Below, one piece after another: positions 15,843-25,922 of a stretch of DNA of 64,000 bases (the first letter of the stretch is position 1; each line of letters opens with the position of its first letter). The stretch is taken from contig NZ_CP007026.1 in NCBI RefSeq assembly GCF_000812185.1, positions 619,222 to 683,221 on the forward strand, in the 5' to 3' direction. Source of the DNA: Candidatus Nitrosopelagicus brevis. GTDB lineage: Archaea; Thermoproteota; Nitrososphaeria; Nitrososphaerales; Nitrosopumilaceae. Under the pieces are notes generated by a model. That model searched no databases. It was given only the letters and a program-made list of their open reading frames with translations, and was not told the DNA's origin. The translations under genes and the position numbers were made by a program.

Positions 15843-17120
15843 ATGGGAAAATTTGAAGTTCAGAATGTTGATTCTGTAAAAATGTATAAAATTAGAAAAA
15901 CATTAGAAGAGTTAACTCAACAATCAGGTCGTGGTACCGAACTAATTACAGTATACATTCCAAAGGGTCAACAACTACATGAAGTCATGACACAATTAAG
16001 AGAAGAACAAGGAACTGCAGACAATATTAAATCAGATTTAACCAGAACCCATGTAGTAGATTCGTTATCTAAAGTACAACAAAGATTGAAACTATACAAA
16101 AAAACACCAGAAAAAGGATTAGTGGTATTCTGCGGTGCACTTCCAAGAGAAGGAGGAGGTCCGCCAGGGAGCGAAGTTGTAAAAATTTACGAGATTGAAC
16201 CTCCTAAAGATTTAACCACATCACTATACAGATGTGATGATCATTTTCATACAGATATTTTGAAAGATATGTTACAAGACGATAACATAATTGGATTGTT
16301 AGCAATTGATGCAAAAGATGCGGGTTGGGGATTATTACATGGAGATAAATTGGAAGTTCTAAAAGAAACTGGTTCTGGAGTTGCAGGTAAACATAGACAA
16401 GGTGGACAGTCTGCCAAGAGATTTCAAAAATTAAGAGAAATGGAATTACAATATTACTTTAATAGAGTTGCACATATCACCAGAGAATATTTCATTGATA
16501 TTTACAAAGTAAAGGGATTGATTGTTTCTGGACCTGGCCCAACTAAAGAGGATTTTATCAAGAATGAATACTTGGAATATAGATTACAAAATAACATTAT
16601 TGCCACAATAGATGCATCATATTCAGGTTCTGAAGGAATTAGAGAAGCATTTGCAAAATGCTCAGACATCTTATCAAACTTCAGAATGGTCGAAGAAAAA
16701 AAGATAATTGAAAAACTCTTTCAAGAAATCAATACAAATTCAGGATTAGGAAGTTATGGTCTTAAAGAAGTAATTGAAATGTTAAGAAACAATATTGCAG
16801 CAATGGTGGTTATTTCTGATAACATAAACATGAGTCGAATCGAGAAAAAATGTAAAAGATGTTCACATGTAGAAGAAGAGCTTATTGAACAAGGTAAAAG
16901 AATTGCAAGAAAAACAGAAATGAAGAGTCAGAAATGTTCAGAATGTGAAGCAATGGATTTTGAAATGACTGATCAAGATCTTATTGACTTTATTGCACTA
17001 ATTGCATCTCAAACAGGAACCAAAGTAGAAGTAGTATCAGGAAAAACAGAACATGGAGTTATGCTTGGAAGTTTAGGAAATATAGCTGCAATATTGAGAT
17101 ATAATCCAAATCGAGGTTAG
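15843..17120 (+). CDS. prf1: Peptide chain release factor aRF1
   Basis: aRF1 reads all three stop codons and triggers peptide release. All hallmarks are present in the 425 residues: NIKS (residues near 61) and the Y-x-C-x3-F motif (YRCDDHF) in the stop-codon-recognition domain, G-G-Q (in HRQGGQSAKRF near 182) in the hydrolysis domain, and a C-terminal domain with a C-x2-C ... C-x2-C zinc-like minidomain (KCKRCSH, KCSECEA) that contacts other factors. Its stop overlaps the convergent HIT gene by 4 bases. Confidence 0.97.
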   Translation: MGKFEVQNVDSVKMYKIRKTLEELTQQSGRGTELITVYIPKGQQLHEVMTQLREEQGTADNIKSDLTRTHVVDSLSKVQQRLKLYKKTPEKGLVVFCGALPREGGGPPGSEVVKIYEIEPPKDLTTSLYRCDDHFHTDILKDMLQDDNIIGLLAIDAKDAGWGLLHGDKLEVLKETGSGVAGKHRQGGQSAKRFQKLREMELQYYFNRVAHITREYFIDIYKVKGLIVSGPGPTKEDFIKNEYLEYRLQNNIIATIDASYSGSEGIREAFAKCSDILSNFRMVEEKKIIEKLFQEINTNSGLGSYGLKEVIEMLRNNIAAMVVISDNINMSRIEKKCKRCSHVEEELIEQGKRIARKTEMKSQKCSECEAMDFEMTDQDLIDFIALIASQTGTKVEVVSGKTEHGVMLGSLGNIAAILRYNPNRG

Positions 17121-17518
17121 AAAGAGTCTTTTATTTTTTGTTGTAGTTGGGATAATTCATCATCTTTAGGAATTCCTCTTTTAGTCCACATTGTTGCTTT
17201 GTTAGCATAACGTGGAATGATATGAATATGTACATGAGGGACAATTTGTTTTGCCTCCTTACCATTATTCTGTGCAATACTAAATGCAACTGCTCCCGTA
17301 GCTTTGAGAATTGCATTTGCAATCTGAGGTACAAGAGAAAATAGATCTGCAACTTCATTTTTTGGCATATCTGTAATCTTCTCATATGGTTTTTTTGGAA
17401 TAACTAATGAATGACCTGTATCAATAGGATATTTGTCCAAGATTGCAACATGATGATCATCTTCAAAAATAATAAAACCTGGTAATTTTCCTTCAATTAT
17501 CTCAGTGAATATCGTCAT
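17117..17518 (-). CDS. HIT-family nucleotide hydrolase/transferase
   Basis: A 133-residue protein of the histidine-triad superfamily. The catalytic H-V-H-I-H-I-I-P-R motif is at about 96-104, preceded by the GHSLVIPKKPYE strand. Family members hydrolyse AMP-linked compounds such as adenosine phosphoramidates or dinucleoside polyphosphates; the physiological substrate cannot be read from sequence. Convergent with prf1. Confidence 0.93.
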   Translation of the reverse strand: MTIFTEIIEGKLPGFIIFEDDHHVAILDKYPIDTGHSLVIPKKPYEKITDMPKNEVADLFSLVPQIANAILKATGAVAFSIAQNNGKEAKQIVPHVHIHIIPRYANKATMWTKRGIPKDDELSQLQQKIKDSF

Positions 17519-17588
17519 TATAGAGGAATAGACTCACAGATCCTATAAACGATATGGATTTATTTGCCTGATAAATTTTGAATGAACA

Positions 17589-18188
17589 ATGGGTAAAAAC
17601 AGACGTGAAAAGAGAGAAGAAGAGCGTGAAGGATTTGCAGCTAAAAGAACAGCCCAATATAGAACTAGAAATCTAAAAGCATTAGGAATTTTATCTGCAA
17701 TTGGAGTTATTGTTGCATTTGCCTGTTTTGAGTTTGTTACTTCAACAAACAATGTACCAGGAGCTCCAGAAAATGCTGGAAAATTGGGAGATGAGCATAT
17801 CCATGCATCTCTATTAGTCAGCATATTTGGCGATAAATTTGACTTTTCAACACCAAATTATCAGGTAAAAACACCGTGGATTCATTTTGAAGATCAAGAT
17901 GGCGATACAATACACAGACATTCTACAGGAGTGGAACTTGAATTTTTATTCAATTCAATGAGTGTCGGTGTTGACGAAAATTGTTTTGTTTTCCCAGATG
18001 GAAGACAGTTTTGTAATAATGAGGATTATTCAATAAAATTCTATATCAACGACCAACCTGTTAAAGACATAAGACAACATGTAATTCAAGAAGGTGACAG
18101 AATTCTCATTTCATATGGAAGTGAAGACCAATTAGCCATTGAAAAACAACTAGCAGAGTTAAATGCACAAGCAATCAATAGATTGTGA
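17589..18188 (+). CDS. Membrane-anchored protein with His-rich extracytoplasmic domain
   Basis: A 199-residue protein: a strongly basic cytosolic N-terminus (1-28, many Arg/Lys/Glu), one membrane helix (about 31-52), then an exported domain. The domain has clustered histidines ([20 protein letters not shown]) and two cysteines (ENCFVF, QFCNNED), which suggest metal binding or a disulfide; this is inference. It is conserved in thaumarchaea as I recall, without known function. A TATA element lies about 28 bases upstream. Its TGA overlaps the ilvD GTG start. Confidence 0.65.
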   Translation: MGKNRREKREEEREGFAAKRTAQYRTRNLKALGILSAIGVIVAFACFEFVTSTNNVPGAPENAGKLGDEHIHASLLVSIFGDKFDFSTPNYQVKTPWIHFEDQDGDTIHRHSTGVELEFLFNSMSVGVDENCFVFPDGRQFCNNEDYSIKFYINDQPVKDIRQHVIQEGDRILISYGSEDQLAIEKQLAELNAQAINRL

Positions 18189-19873
18189 GTAAGATGAAAA
18201 TTTCAAGCAGAAATGTTGTTGAAGGTACCGCACGAGCTCCACATCGTGCAATGTACAAAGCAATGGGACTCACAAATGAAGATTTAAGCAAATCATTTGT
18301 TGGAGTATGTCATACAGGTAATGAAGCAACACCTTGTAACATCCATCTTCCAAATCTTGCACAACAAGCAAAACAAGGAGTTACTGAGGGAGGTGCAACC
18401 CCAAGAGAGTTTAGTACAATTGCAGTTAGTGACGGAATTGCAATGGGTCATGAAGGAATGAAATCATCTTTAATCAGTAGAGAGGTAATTGCAGATTCAA
18501 TTGAACTAATGGTAAGAGCTCATCAATATGATGCACTAGTTGGAATAGCAGGATGTGACAAAAGTCTTCCAGGAACAATGATGGGAATGATTAGACTCAA
18601 CATACCGTCAGTATTTGTTTATGGTGGAACTATAATGCCAGGAATGTTAGATGGAAGAGAGTTAACAGTGGTAGATGTTTATGAAGCTGTTGGCTCATAT
18701 GATGCAGGAAAAATTTCTGCAGAAGAGTTAGAAAATATTGAAAATGTAGCATGTCCAAATGCCGGTTCATGTGGAGGCATGTTTACCGCAAATACAATGG
18801 CATCAATATCTGAGGCAATAGGATTATCTTTACCAGGAAGTGCAAGCCCACCTGCAGAAGATGATAGAAGAAACAAGATGGTGCTTGAAACTGGAAAAGC
18901 ATGTGCAAAATTACTACAATTAGGCATAAAACCGCTAGATATAGTCACATTCGAGGCATTTGAGAATTCAATTACTATGCTAAATGCAGTAGGAGGTTCC
19001 ACAAATGGAATTTTACATTTATTGGCAATGGCAAATGAAGCAGGAATTAATCTAACATATGATGATTTTGAAAGAATTAGAAAAAAGACTCCGCATCTTG
19101 CAGATATGAAACCTGGAGGAAATTATGTAATGAATAGTTTAGACAAAATCGGAGGAATTCCATTAGTTATGAAAAAACTATTAGATAAAAATCTGATTCA
19201 TGGAGATTCATTAACTGTCACTGGTAAAACCATCAAAGAGAATTTAGAAGAATTAGCAATAGTAGAAGTTCCAGATCAACAAATAATCAAACCAGTTGAA
19301 CAACCTATACACGAAGTTGGAACCGCTGTAATTCTAAAAGGAACATTGGCGCCAGAGGGAGGAGTAATCAAAACTGCAGGAGTTGAAATGACAGAATTTA
19401 CAGGAACAGCAAAAGTTTTTGATAGAGAAGAATACGCATTTGAAGCAGTTTCTAAAGGAGAGATAGATGAAGGAGATGTTGTAGTTATCAGATATGAAGG
19501 ACCTAAAGGTGGTCCAGGAATGAGAGAGATGTTGTCTACCACTGCAGCACTTGTAGGTCAAGGACTAGGAAAAAAAGTTGCAATGGTAACTGACGGCAGA
19601 TTTTCTGGAGGAACTCGAGGATTTATGATTGGACATGTTGCACCAGAGGCATTTGTTGGAGGACCTATAGCATTGGTAAAAGATGGCGATAAAATCTCAA
19701 TTAAATTAGAAGACAATTCATTAAATCTACACGTATCAGAAGAAGAATTATCTAAAAGAAAAGAACAATGGAGAAGACCAGCACCAAATTATTCTACAGG
19801 AGCACTTGCAAAATTTGCATCACTTGTAGGATCTGCCGCAAACGGTGCAATTACAAAACCTGCAGAATACTAA
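18185..19873 (+). CDS. ilvD: Dihydroxy-acid dehydratase
   Basis: IlvD dehydrates dihydroxyacids to the 2-oxo acids of valine, isoleucine and leucine synthesis and carries an Fe-S cluster. The 562-residue protein has the three cluster cysteines in [19 protein letters not shown] and [16 protein letters not shown], and the C-terminal [14 protein letters not shown] block. The GTG start overlaps the upstream stop (GTGA); an ATG three codons in (18194) is an alternative. No other branched-chain genes are adjacent. Confidence 0.97.
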   Translation: MSKMKISSRNVVEGTARAPHRAMYKAMGLTNEDLSKSFVGVCHTGNEATPCNIHLPNLAQQAKQGVTEGGATPREFSTIAVSDGIAMGHEGMKSSLISREVIADSIELMVRAHQYDALVGIAGCDKSLPGTMMGMIRLNIPSVFVYGGTIMPGMLDGRELTVVDVYEAVGSYDAGKISAEELENIENVACPNAGSCGGMFTANTMASISEAIGLSLPGSASPPAEDDRRNKMVLETGKACAKLLQLGIKPLDIVTFEAFENSITMLNAVGGSTNGILHLLAMANEAGINLTYDDFERIRKKTPHLADMKPGGNYVMNSLDKIGGIPLVMKKLLDKNLIHGDSLTVTGKTIKENLEELAIVEVPDQQIIKPVEQPIHEVGTAVILKGTLAPEGGVIKTAGVEMTEFTGTAKVFDREEYAFEAVSKGEIDEGDVVVIRYEGPKGGPGMREMLSTTAALVGQGLGKKVAMVTDGRFSGGTRGFMIGHVAPEAFVGGPIALVKDGDKISIKLEDNSLNLHVSEEELSKRKEQWRRPAPNYSTGALAKFASLVGSAANGAITKPAEY

Positions 19874-20071
19874 TTATTCAAAGTGTTTTTCACATAACAT
19901 TACATTTTTTGAGTCAAGAGTTTTTGCAGTTAATGAGACTCCATCGTGAATTCCTTTTTTGCATACATAGCAGCTCATCTCATGTGCATCGCTTGTCAAA
20001 AAAACAGGTTCAGTTTTTAGAATAAAATCCTGAATCAAAGATGATTTTCCAGAATATACTAACTGACTCAT
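19874..20071 (-). CDS. Small cysteine-rich protein, probably zinc-binding
   Basis: A 65-residue protein with C-Y-V-C-K-K-G at about 34-39 and a C-E-K-H pair near the C-terminus, a C-x2-C ... C-x2-H zinc-ribbon arrangement. Function unknown. It abuts the convergent ilvD stop. A TTTATAT element at 20094-20100 lies about 25 bases upstream of the ATG, supporting a real, leaderless gene. Confidence 0.65.
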   Translation of the reverse strand: MSQLVYSGKSSLIQDFILKTEPVFLTSDAHEMSCYVCKKGIHDGVSLTAKTLDSKNVMLCEKHFE

Positions 20072-20133
20072 ATCCCCTATTGGAACCCATTCGATATAAA
20101 GGTACCGTACTTTACTGTAATATCTATTTAGAG

Positions 20134-20141
20134 TTTAAATA
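20134..20141 (+). promoter_or_regulatory. TATA box of the trp operon
   Basis: TTTAAATA is centred about 29 bases upstream of the GTG at 20167. A transcript starting 25-26 bases downstream would carry almost no leader, so the ORF extending further upstream is not translated. No attenuator or tRNA-responsive structure fits in the leader. Confidence 0.6.
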
Positions 20142-20166
20142 CCGTATTTCATTAGCGTGCATATGG

Positions 20167-21537
20167 GTGAACACCTTTGGAAAACACAGCATTTCTAAGA
20201 TTCCTCTAGTGTACACTGAAACTCAACCATTTGACGTTTACAATAAAATTTCCAGAAACTATACACATTCATTTTTGTTTGAATCACTAGAAGGACCTGA
20301 TGAGTTAGCAGAGACGTCAATCATGGGATTCGACCCAGAATTAATTGTAACAGGATACTTTGATAAAATAACAATTCAAAACAGGGATGGTAAAACAGAG
20401 ACAATTCAAACAGAGACAATTCAAACAGATACACCTCTAGAAGAAATCAAAAAATTGATTAAAAAAACAGATGATATGTCTTACCGATATTTGGGAGGTG
20501 CAGTAGGAAATATTGATTATGATGCAATTAGGTTATTTGAAAATATTCCAGGTAAGAAAGATTTGCAAAAACCAATAATGGAATTTGGAATTTACAACGA
20601 CGGCATACTTTACGATAATAAAAAGAAACAATTTTTCTATTTTTATTATGATGAAGATAGAAAAGACAAAATTAAAAAAACAGATGAAGACGTAGGAACA
20701 TTTGAAATGTCAGATATTAAGATAAATCTGAACAAAGAACAATTTGAACAAATTGTCAATAAAGCAAAAGAGTATGTTCACAGTGGAGATGTATTTCAAG
20801 TTGTCTTATCTAGAAGATTTTCATTTGAAGCAAAAGGAGATTATTTGCGAGTATATGAAAAACTTCGAGAATTAAATCCGTCACCATATATGTTTCATTT
20901 AAAAATGGATGAAAATGTAATCATTGGATCAAGTCCAGAAATGTTATTGAGAGTTACTGGAAGAGATGTAGAAACTTTTCCAATAGCAGGTACAAGAAAA
21001 ATTACTGAAGATGAAGAGAAAAACGAAAAATTAAAAAATGAATTGTTAAATGACGAAAAAGAACTTGCAGAACATACGATGTTGGTAGATTTAGGTAGAA
21101 ATGATATTGGAAGGGTATGCGATTATGGAACTGTTAAAGTAAAAGAACTAATGGAGATAAAGAGATTCAGCCACGTTCAACACATAGTAACACACGTTGT
21201 AGGTAAATTGAATGAGAAAAATGACATGTATGACGCATTTGAAGCAGTTTTTCCTGCAGGAACAGTCTCAGGAGCACCGAAAGTAAGAGCAATGGAAATA
21301 ATTCAAGAACTAGAACCAACTCAAAGAGAAACATATGCAGGAGCCGTAGGTTATTTTTCATTTAACGGATGCTGTGATTTTGCAATTGCAATTAGGAGTA
21401 TTTTTGTCAATAAAGAAAGAGGATTTGTACAGGCAGGTGCAGGCATTGTATTTGATTCAATTGCAGAAAATGAATTGAAAGAAACTGAACATAAAGCAAA
21501 CGCAATGATTACTGCCTTAAAGGAGGCATCAAAATGA
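20167..21537 (+). CDS. trpE: Anthranilate synthase component I
   Basis: TrpE converts chorismate to anthranilate with ammonia supplied by TrpG. The chosen GTG start gives 456 residues, normal for archaeal TrpE; an in-frame ATG 126 bases earlier adds an implausible stretch upstream of the TATA box. Conserved chorismate-binding blocks are clear: SGDVFQVVLSRRF, SPSPYMF-like NPSPYMFHL, PIAGTRKI, DLGRNDIGRVC and VFPAGTVSGAPKVRAME. A 15-bp in-frame duplication (20396-20425 region, ETIQT repeated) marks a tolerant loop. The stop overlaps trpG by 4 bases. Confidence 0.95.
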   Translation: MNTFGKHSISKIPLVYTETQPFDVYNKISRNYTHSFLFESLEGPDELAETSIMGFDPELIVTGYFDKITIQNRDGKTETIQTETIQTDTPLEEIKKLIKKTDDMSYRYLGGAVGNIDYDAIRLFENIPGKKDLQKPIMEFGIYNDGILYDNKKKQFFYFYYDEDRKDKIKKTDEDVGTFEMSDIKINLNKEQFEQIVNKAKEYVHSGDVFQVVLSRRFSFEAKGDYLRVYEKLRELNPSPYMFHLKMDENVIIGSSPEMLLRVTGRDVETFPIAGTRKITEDEEKNEKLKNELLNDEKELAEHTMLVDLGRNDIGRVCDYGTVKVKELMEIKRFSHVQHIVTHVVGKLNEKNDMYDAFEAVFPAGTVSGAPKVRAMEIIQELEPTQRETYAGAVGYFSFNGCCDFAIAIRSIFVNKERGFVQAGAGIVFDSIAENELKETEHKANAMITALKEASK

Positions 21538-22133
21538 AATTTTTAATCATTGATAATTACGACTCTTTTGTATACAACATTGCTCAGAGGTTAGGAGAAT
21601 TAGGAGTTACATCAGATGTAGTTAGAAATGATAAAGTTACAATAAGCGATATTGAAAATTCAAATTATGATGCAATAATAATTTCTCCAGGACCAGGAAC
21701 ACCTGATGACGAACGATATTTTGGAATTTGTAAAAAAGTGATTACAGAGATTGGGCCAAAAAAACCAATTTTGGGAGTTTGCCTTGGTCATCAAGGAATA
21801 ATTTCATGCTTTGGAGGAAAGGTAGTGAATGCAGATAACATACGCCATGGAAAAACAAGTCAAGTAAAGCATACAGATGAATCGTTGTTTGAAGGAGTAA
21901 AAAATCCATTTAGAGCAACAAGATACCATTCTCTTGTAGGACAAAAAACAATCATACCAAATTCATTAAAAATTACCGCAGTTGCAGAAGATGATGGAGA
22001 AGTTATGGGTGTAAGTCATAAAGAATATTTGATTGAAGGAGTTCAATTCCATCCCGAATCAATATTAACAGATGAAGGATCAAAGATCTTTTCAAATTTC
22101 ATAAAAAAGGTAGAAAAATATGAAAAAAATTAA
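21534..22133 (+). CDS. trpG: Anthranilate synthase component II (glutamine amidotransferase)
   Basis: A class I glutaminase of 199 residues that feeds ammonia to TrpE. It opens with IDNYDSFVYN, has the nucleophile Cys in GVCLGHQG at about residue 82, the oxyanion region SPGPGTPDD, and the His-Glu of the triad in VQFHPESILT near 175. It overlaps trpE by 4 bases and trpD by 14 bases, indicating coupled translation. Confidence 0.96.
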   Translation: MKFLIIDNYDSFVYNIAQRLGELGVTSDVVRNDKVTISDIENSNYDAIIISPGPGTPDDERYFGICKKVITEIGPKKPILGVCLGHQGIISCFGGKVVNADNIRHGKTSQVKHTDESLFEGVKNPFRATRYHSLVGQKTIIPNSLKITAVAEDDGEVMGVSHKEYLIEGVQFHPESILTDEGSKIFSNFIKKVEKYEKN

Positions 22134-23139
22134 CGGAGATTTAACATTTGATGAAATGTCATCGGTCATGAGTGAAATTCTAAATGGAAGAAATAATGAT
22201 GAAGAGATTGCGGAATTTCTAAGAGACTTGTCAAACAAAGGAGAAACAAATGAAGAATTACGTGCAATGTTTACAAAAATGAACGAGTATTCAGTGAATA
22301 TCAATCCACGTTGTCATGGAACTTTAATTGATGTGTGTGGAACTGGTGGAGACAACTTACAGACATTCAATATTTCTACAGCAGCATCATTTGTAATTGC
22401 AGGGGCAGGAGGAAATGTTGCAAAACATGGAAATCGGTCAGTCTCAGGGATATCTGGGAGCGCAGATATCTTTGAATATTTTGGATTTGATTTGAACTCG
22501 GAACCATGGATGGTAGAAGAAATGATAGAGAAGATAGGAATAGGATTCATGTTTGCACCAAAGTTTCACCCTGCCATGAAAAATGTGGCACCAGCAAGAA
22601 AAATTATTGGTAAAAGAACTGCGTTTAATCTATTAGGACCATTATGCAATCCTGCCAAAGTAAGACACCAAATGATAGGAGTGTTTGCAGACAATTATAT
22701 CGAAAGAATTGCTAAAATTATGCAAAAGAATTTTTCAGATACTGTACTAACAGTAAGGTCTGATGATGGAATGGATGAATTATCAACAACATCAAAAAAT
22801 AAAGCATGTCTATTAAAAAATGAAGAGATAACAGAATTCATTATTGATCCTAGTAAGTATAATTTAGAAAAAGGTAATTTAGCAGATATTCAGATTTCAA
22901 CAAAAAAAGAAGCCATAGATTCATTTGTCAAAGTATTGAATAATACATCAAACAAAACAATGAAAGAAATTACAATTCTAAATGCTGCAGGAGGATTATT
23001 GGTAGGAGGATTTAGTAATAAATTTGAAGAATGTGTAGAGTTAGCTAAACAGACAGTGAATAACGGAAAAGCATTTGAAAAATTAAAACAGTTTGCAAAA
23101 GAAAATAATGCATTGGATAAATTAGAGGAGTTTAACTGA
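22120..23139 (+). CDS. trpD: Anthranilate phosphoribosyltransferase
   Basis: TrpD joins anthranilate to PRPP. The 339-residue protein has the small helical N-terminal domain and the C-terminal phosphoribosyl-binding domain with GTGGDNLQTFNIST (PRPP loop, about 69-82), KHGNRSVSG and the NLLGPLCNPA block. It starts within the 3' end of trpG (14-base overlap) and ends one base before trpC. Confidence 0.96.
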   Translation: MKKINGDLTFDEMSSVMSEILNGRNNDEEIAEFLRDLSNKGETNEELRAMFTKMNEYSVNINPRCHGTLIDVCGTGGDNLQTFNISTAASFVIAGAGGNVAKHGNRSVSGISGSADIFEYFGFDLNSEPWMVEEMIEKIGIGFMFAPKFHPAMKNVAPARKIIGKRTAFNLLGPLCNPAKVRHQMIGVFADNYIERIAKIMQKNFSDTVLTVRSDDGMDELSTTSKNKACLLKNEEITEFIIDPSKYNLEKGNLADIQISTKKEAIDSFVKVLNNTSNKTMKEITILNAAGGLLVGGFSNKFEECVELAKQTVNNGKAFEKLKQFAKENNALDKLEEFN

Positions 23140-23140
23140 T

Positions 23141-23914
23141 ATGGAAAACATTTTAGAAAAATTGGTAAATAATTCTAGAAAAGCAATTGATGAAGGAGTT
23201 TATGAGATTAATGAAACACTTCCAAACTCGGGAGTAGATTTAGGAGATGTAATCATAAACTCACAACATGCACCGTTAATCACAGAAGTGAAATTTTCAT
23301 CTCCTGCATTAGGAAATATTAGAAAAATATCAGATCCAATAGAAATTGCAGTTCAAATGGTTAACGGAGGAGCTTCTGCATTATCGGTATTAACTCAACC
23401 ATTTTTGTTTGATGGGTCTCCTGAATTTTTTATGAAAGTTAGAAAAGTGGTTGAAATTCCGATGTTGATGAAAGACATTACAATCGATAAAATTCAAATT
23501 GACGCTGCTAAAAAAATTGGAGCTGACTATTTCCTACTAATTCAATCACTTTTTGATAAAAAGATGGTTTTGGAAATGGATGAATTAATTGAATATGGGC
23601 ACAAAAATGGAGTAAAAGTGATTGTCGAAGCACACACATCAGAAGAGTTTGAAAATGCATGCAAAACTAATGCAGATATTGTAGGAATCAATAATCGTAA
23701 CTTGGACACATTGAAAATAGATCTTAATACAACCAAAAAGATACTAGAAAAATCAAATTCTTCTAAAATTATTATCTCAGAAAGCGGAATTGAGTCTAAA
23801 GAAGATATTCGATTTCTTCATAAATGCGGAGCAAGGGGGTATCTTGTAGGAACAGCAATAATGAAAAATGAAAACATTGAACAAACAGTTAGAGGATTAG
23901 TGAATTCAATATGA
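23141..23914 (+). CDS. trpC: Indole-3-glycerol phosphate synthase
   Basis: TrpC closes the indole ring. The 257-residue single-domain (beta/alpha)8 protein shows [10 protein letters not shown] (the catalytic Lys strand), [26 protein letters not shown] and the phosphate-binding ISESGI...VGTAIM segments. Its length leaves no room for a fused TrpF domain. No trpF gene follows; trpB starts at a 4-base overlap. Confidence 0.95.
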   Translation: MENILEKLVNNSRKAIDEGVYEINETLPNSGVDLGDVIINSQHAPLITEVKFSSPALGNIRKISDPIEIAVQMVNGGASALSVLTQPFLFDGSPEFFMKVRKVVEIPMLMKDITIDKIQIDAAKKIGADYFLLIQSLFDKKMVLEMDELIEYGHKNGVKVIVEAHTSEEFENACKTNADIVGINNRNLDTLKIDLNTTKKILEKSNSSKIIISESGIESKEDIRFLHKCGARGYLVGTAIMKNENIEQTVRGLVNSI

Positions 23915-25107
23915 AAATAGGAATACCAAAAGATGGACGATTTGGGGATTTTGGAGGCAAGTATATTCCAGAGACGCTAGCACCTGCAATAGAAGAATTA
24001 GAAAAAAATTACCTAAAAATTAGAAATGATAAAAATTTCAAAAAAGAACTTGGAAGACTACTAATAGATTATGCAGGAAGACCAACTCCAATCTATTTTG
24101 CAAGAAATCTTACAAAAACAGTAGGAGGAGCAAAGATCTATTTGAAAAGAGAAGACTTGTTGCACGGAGGAGCTCATAAAATCAATAACACTTTGGGACA
24201 AGCATTACTTGCAAAACGGATGGGTAAAAAAAGAATCATTGCAGAGACCGGGGCCGGACAACATGGAGTTGCAACTGCAATGGCATGTGCAAGTTTAGGG
24301 TTGAAAGCAGAAATTTACATGGGATATGTAGACACAATTCGTCAAAAACAAAATGTCTTCAGAATGGAATTACTAGGTGCCAAAGTGCATGCAGTAAAAT
24401 CAGGTTCAAAGACACTAAAAGATGCAATTAATGAAGCAATGAGAGATTGGATTACAAATGTTGATTCAACATATTATTTGTTAGGCTCAGCGGTAGGACC
24501 TCATCCATATCCACTGATGGTAAGAGATTTTCAAGCAGTTATTGGAGTAGAGATTAAAAAACAAATGAAAAAAATTCCAAATGCAGTGATAGCATGTGTA
24601 GGCGGAGGCTCTAATGCTATCGGAACATTTTATCCATTGATAGATACGAATGCAAAAATTATTGGAATAGAAGCAGGAGGTAAAGGAGTTAAGACAAAAT
24701 TACACTCAGCGCCTCTTACGGCAGGAAAAAAAGGTGTATTGCATGGTATGATGACATATTTGATGCAAGACAAAGATGGACAGATTAGTGAAACCCACAG
24801 TATTTCTGCAGGATTAGACTATCCAGGAGTAGGACCTGAGCATGCATATCTTAAAGATGAAAATCGAGTTGAATACAAAGCCGTCACAGATGATGAAGTT
24901 ATTGATGCATTTTTAATTTTAACACGAACTGAAGGAATTATTCCAGCATTAGAATCAGCACATGCAATAGCACATGCAATTAAAATTTCTAAGAAAATGA
25001 AAAAGAACGAATCAATTGTAGTCACTTTATCAGGTAGAGGAGACAAAGACATCGATATTGTAAAGGAGTATTTGAGTAAAAATGTCAAAAATAAAAGAAA
25101 AATTTAA
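23911..25107 (+). CDS. trpB: Tryptophan synthase beta chain
   Basis: TrpB condenses indole with serine using PLP. The 398-residue protein is of the canonical TrpB1 type: [13 protein letters not shown] at the N-terminus, the PLP lysine in [14 protein letters not shown] (about residue 90), the ETGAGQHG loop, and the phosphate-binding [10 protein letters not shown]. It overlaps trpC by 4 bases and trpA by 26 bases, the longest overlap in the operon. Confidence 0.97.
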   Translation: MKIGIPKDGRFGDFGGKYIPETLAPAIEELEKNYLKIRNDKNFKKELGRLLIDYAGRPTPIYFARNLTKTVGGAKIYLKREDLLHGGAHKINNTLGQALLAKRMGKKRIIAETGAGQHGVATAMACASLGLKAEIYMGYVDTIRQKQNVFRMELLGAKVHAVKSGSKTLKDAINEAMRDWITNVDSTYYLLGSAVGPHPYPLMVRDFQAVIGVEIKKQMKKIPNAVIACVGGGSNAIGTFYPLIDTNAKIIGIEAGGKGVKTKLHSAPLTAGKKGVLHGMMTYLMQDKDGQISETHSISAGLDYPGVGPEHAYLKDENRVEYKAVTDDEVIDAFLILTRTEGIIPALESAHAIAHAIKISKKMKKNESIVVTLSGRGDKDIDIVKEYLSKNVKNKRKI

Positions 25108-25882
25108 GGAATTAAAATCAAGAAAAGAATCTGCATTAATCTCATACATTATGGCAGGATATCCATCAGAAAGAGCTACTCTTTCTGCGGTTAGAGGATT
25201 AATTCAGGGAGGTACAGACATTATTGAACTAGGTTTTCCATTTTCAGATCCAATTGCAGATGGACCGACAATCCAAATGGCGAGTACTGAATCATTGAAT
25301 AACGGAACAAAGATTGACAATTTCTTTGCAATTGTAAAAAAAATTAGAAAAGAATCAGATATCCCTTTGGTATTAATGACATACACTAACATCTTGTATA
25401 ATCAGACATATCAAAAATTCATTTCACGTGCAAAACAAGCAGGCATAGACGGATTAATTTTACCAGATATGGCAATAGAGGAATCAAAAGAATATGTCAA
25501 AGCTGCTAAAAAAATAGGAATGGATACAATATTTCTTGTTTCTCCAAATACTGAAAAAGATCGATTAAAACAAATTATCAAATCCACATCAGGGTTCCTT
25601 TACATGGTTGCAGTTTTTGGAACTACGGGAGTTCAAACTAAAATTCACAAATACACCATTGATGCACTTAAGAATACAAAAAATGCCGCAAAAGGAAAGA
25701 TTCCGGTAGGGGTAGGATTTGGGATTTCGACAGAAAAAGATGTCCAAAAATACGTTTCATCAGGAGCAGATGCGGTAATAGTAGGTAGTGCGAACATAAA
25801 GATTATTGAAAACACGCCTGCAAGCAAAATCCAATCTAGAATTGCAACATTTACAAAAAAATTAAAAAACAAAACTAGATAA
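25082..25882 (+). CDS. trpA: Tryptophan synthase alpha chain
   Basis: TrpA splits indole-3-glycerol phosphate to indole and passes it to TrpB. The 266-residue barrel has the catalytic Glu in [19 protein letters not shown] (about 45-63), the catalytic Asp in GLILPDMA, and the phosphate site GVGFGIST and VGSA. The start lies inside the trpB 3' end. This closes an E-G-D-C-B-A operon. Confidence 0.97.
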   Translation: MSKIKEKFKELKSRKESALISYIMAGYPSERATLSAVRGLIQGGTDIIELGFPFSDPIADGPTIQMASTESLNNGTKIDNFFAIVKKIRKESDIPLVLMTYTNILYNQTYQKFISRAKQAGIDGLILPDMAIEESKEYVKAAKKIGMDTIFLVSPNTEKDRLKQIIKSTSGFLYMVAVFGTTGVQTKIHKYTIDALKNTKNAAKGKIPVGVGFGISTEKDVQKYVSSGADAVIVGSANIKIIENTPASKIQSRIATFTKKLKNKTR

Positions 25883-25922
25883 TCGAATAAAGGAATAAAA
25901 ATAAGAACTGTTTAAGAAAAAA

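Noticed and set aside
20041-20166. Upstream extension of trpE to an ATG at 20041
   Set aside because: It would include the TATA box and lacks similarity to TrpE; the GTG at 20167 fits both family length and promoter spacing.
20396-20430. 15-bp tandem duplication in trpE
   Set aside because: It is an in-frame duplication of E-T-I-Q-T in a variable surface loop and does not interrupt any conserved block.
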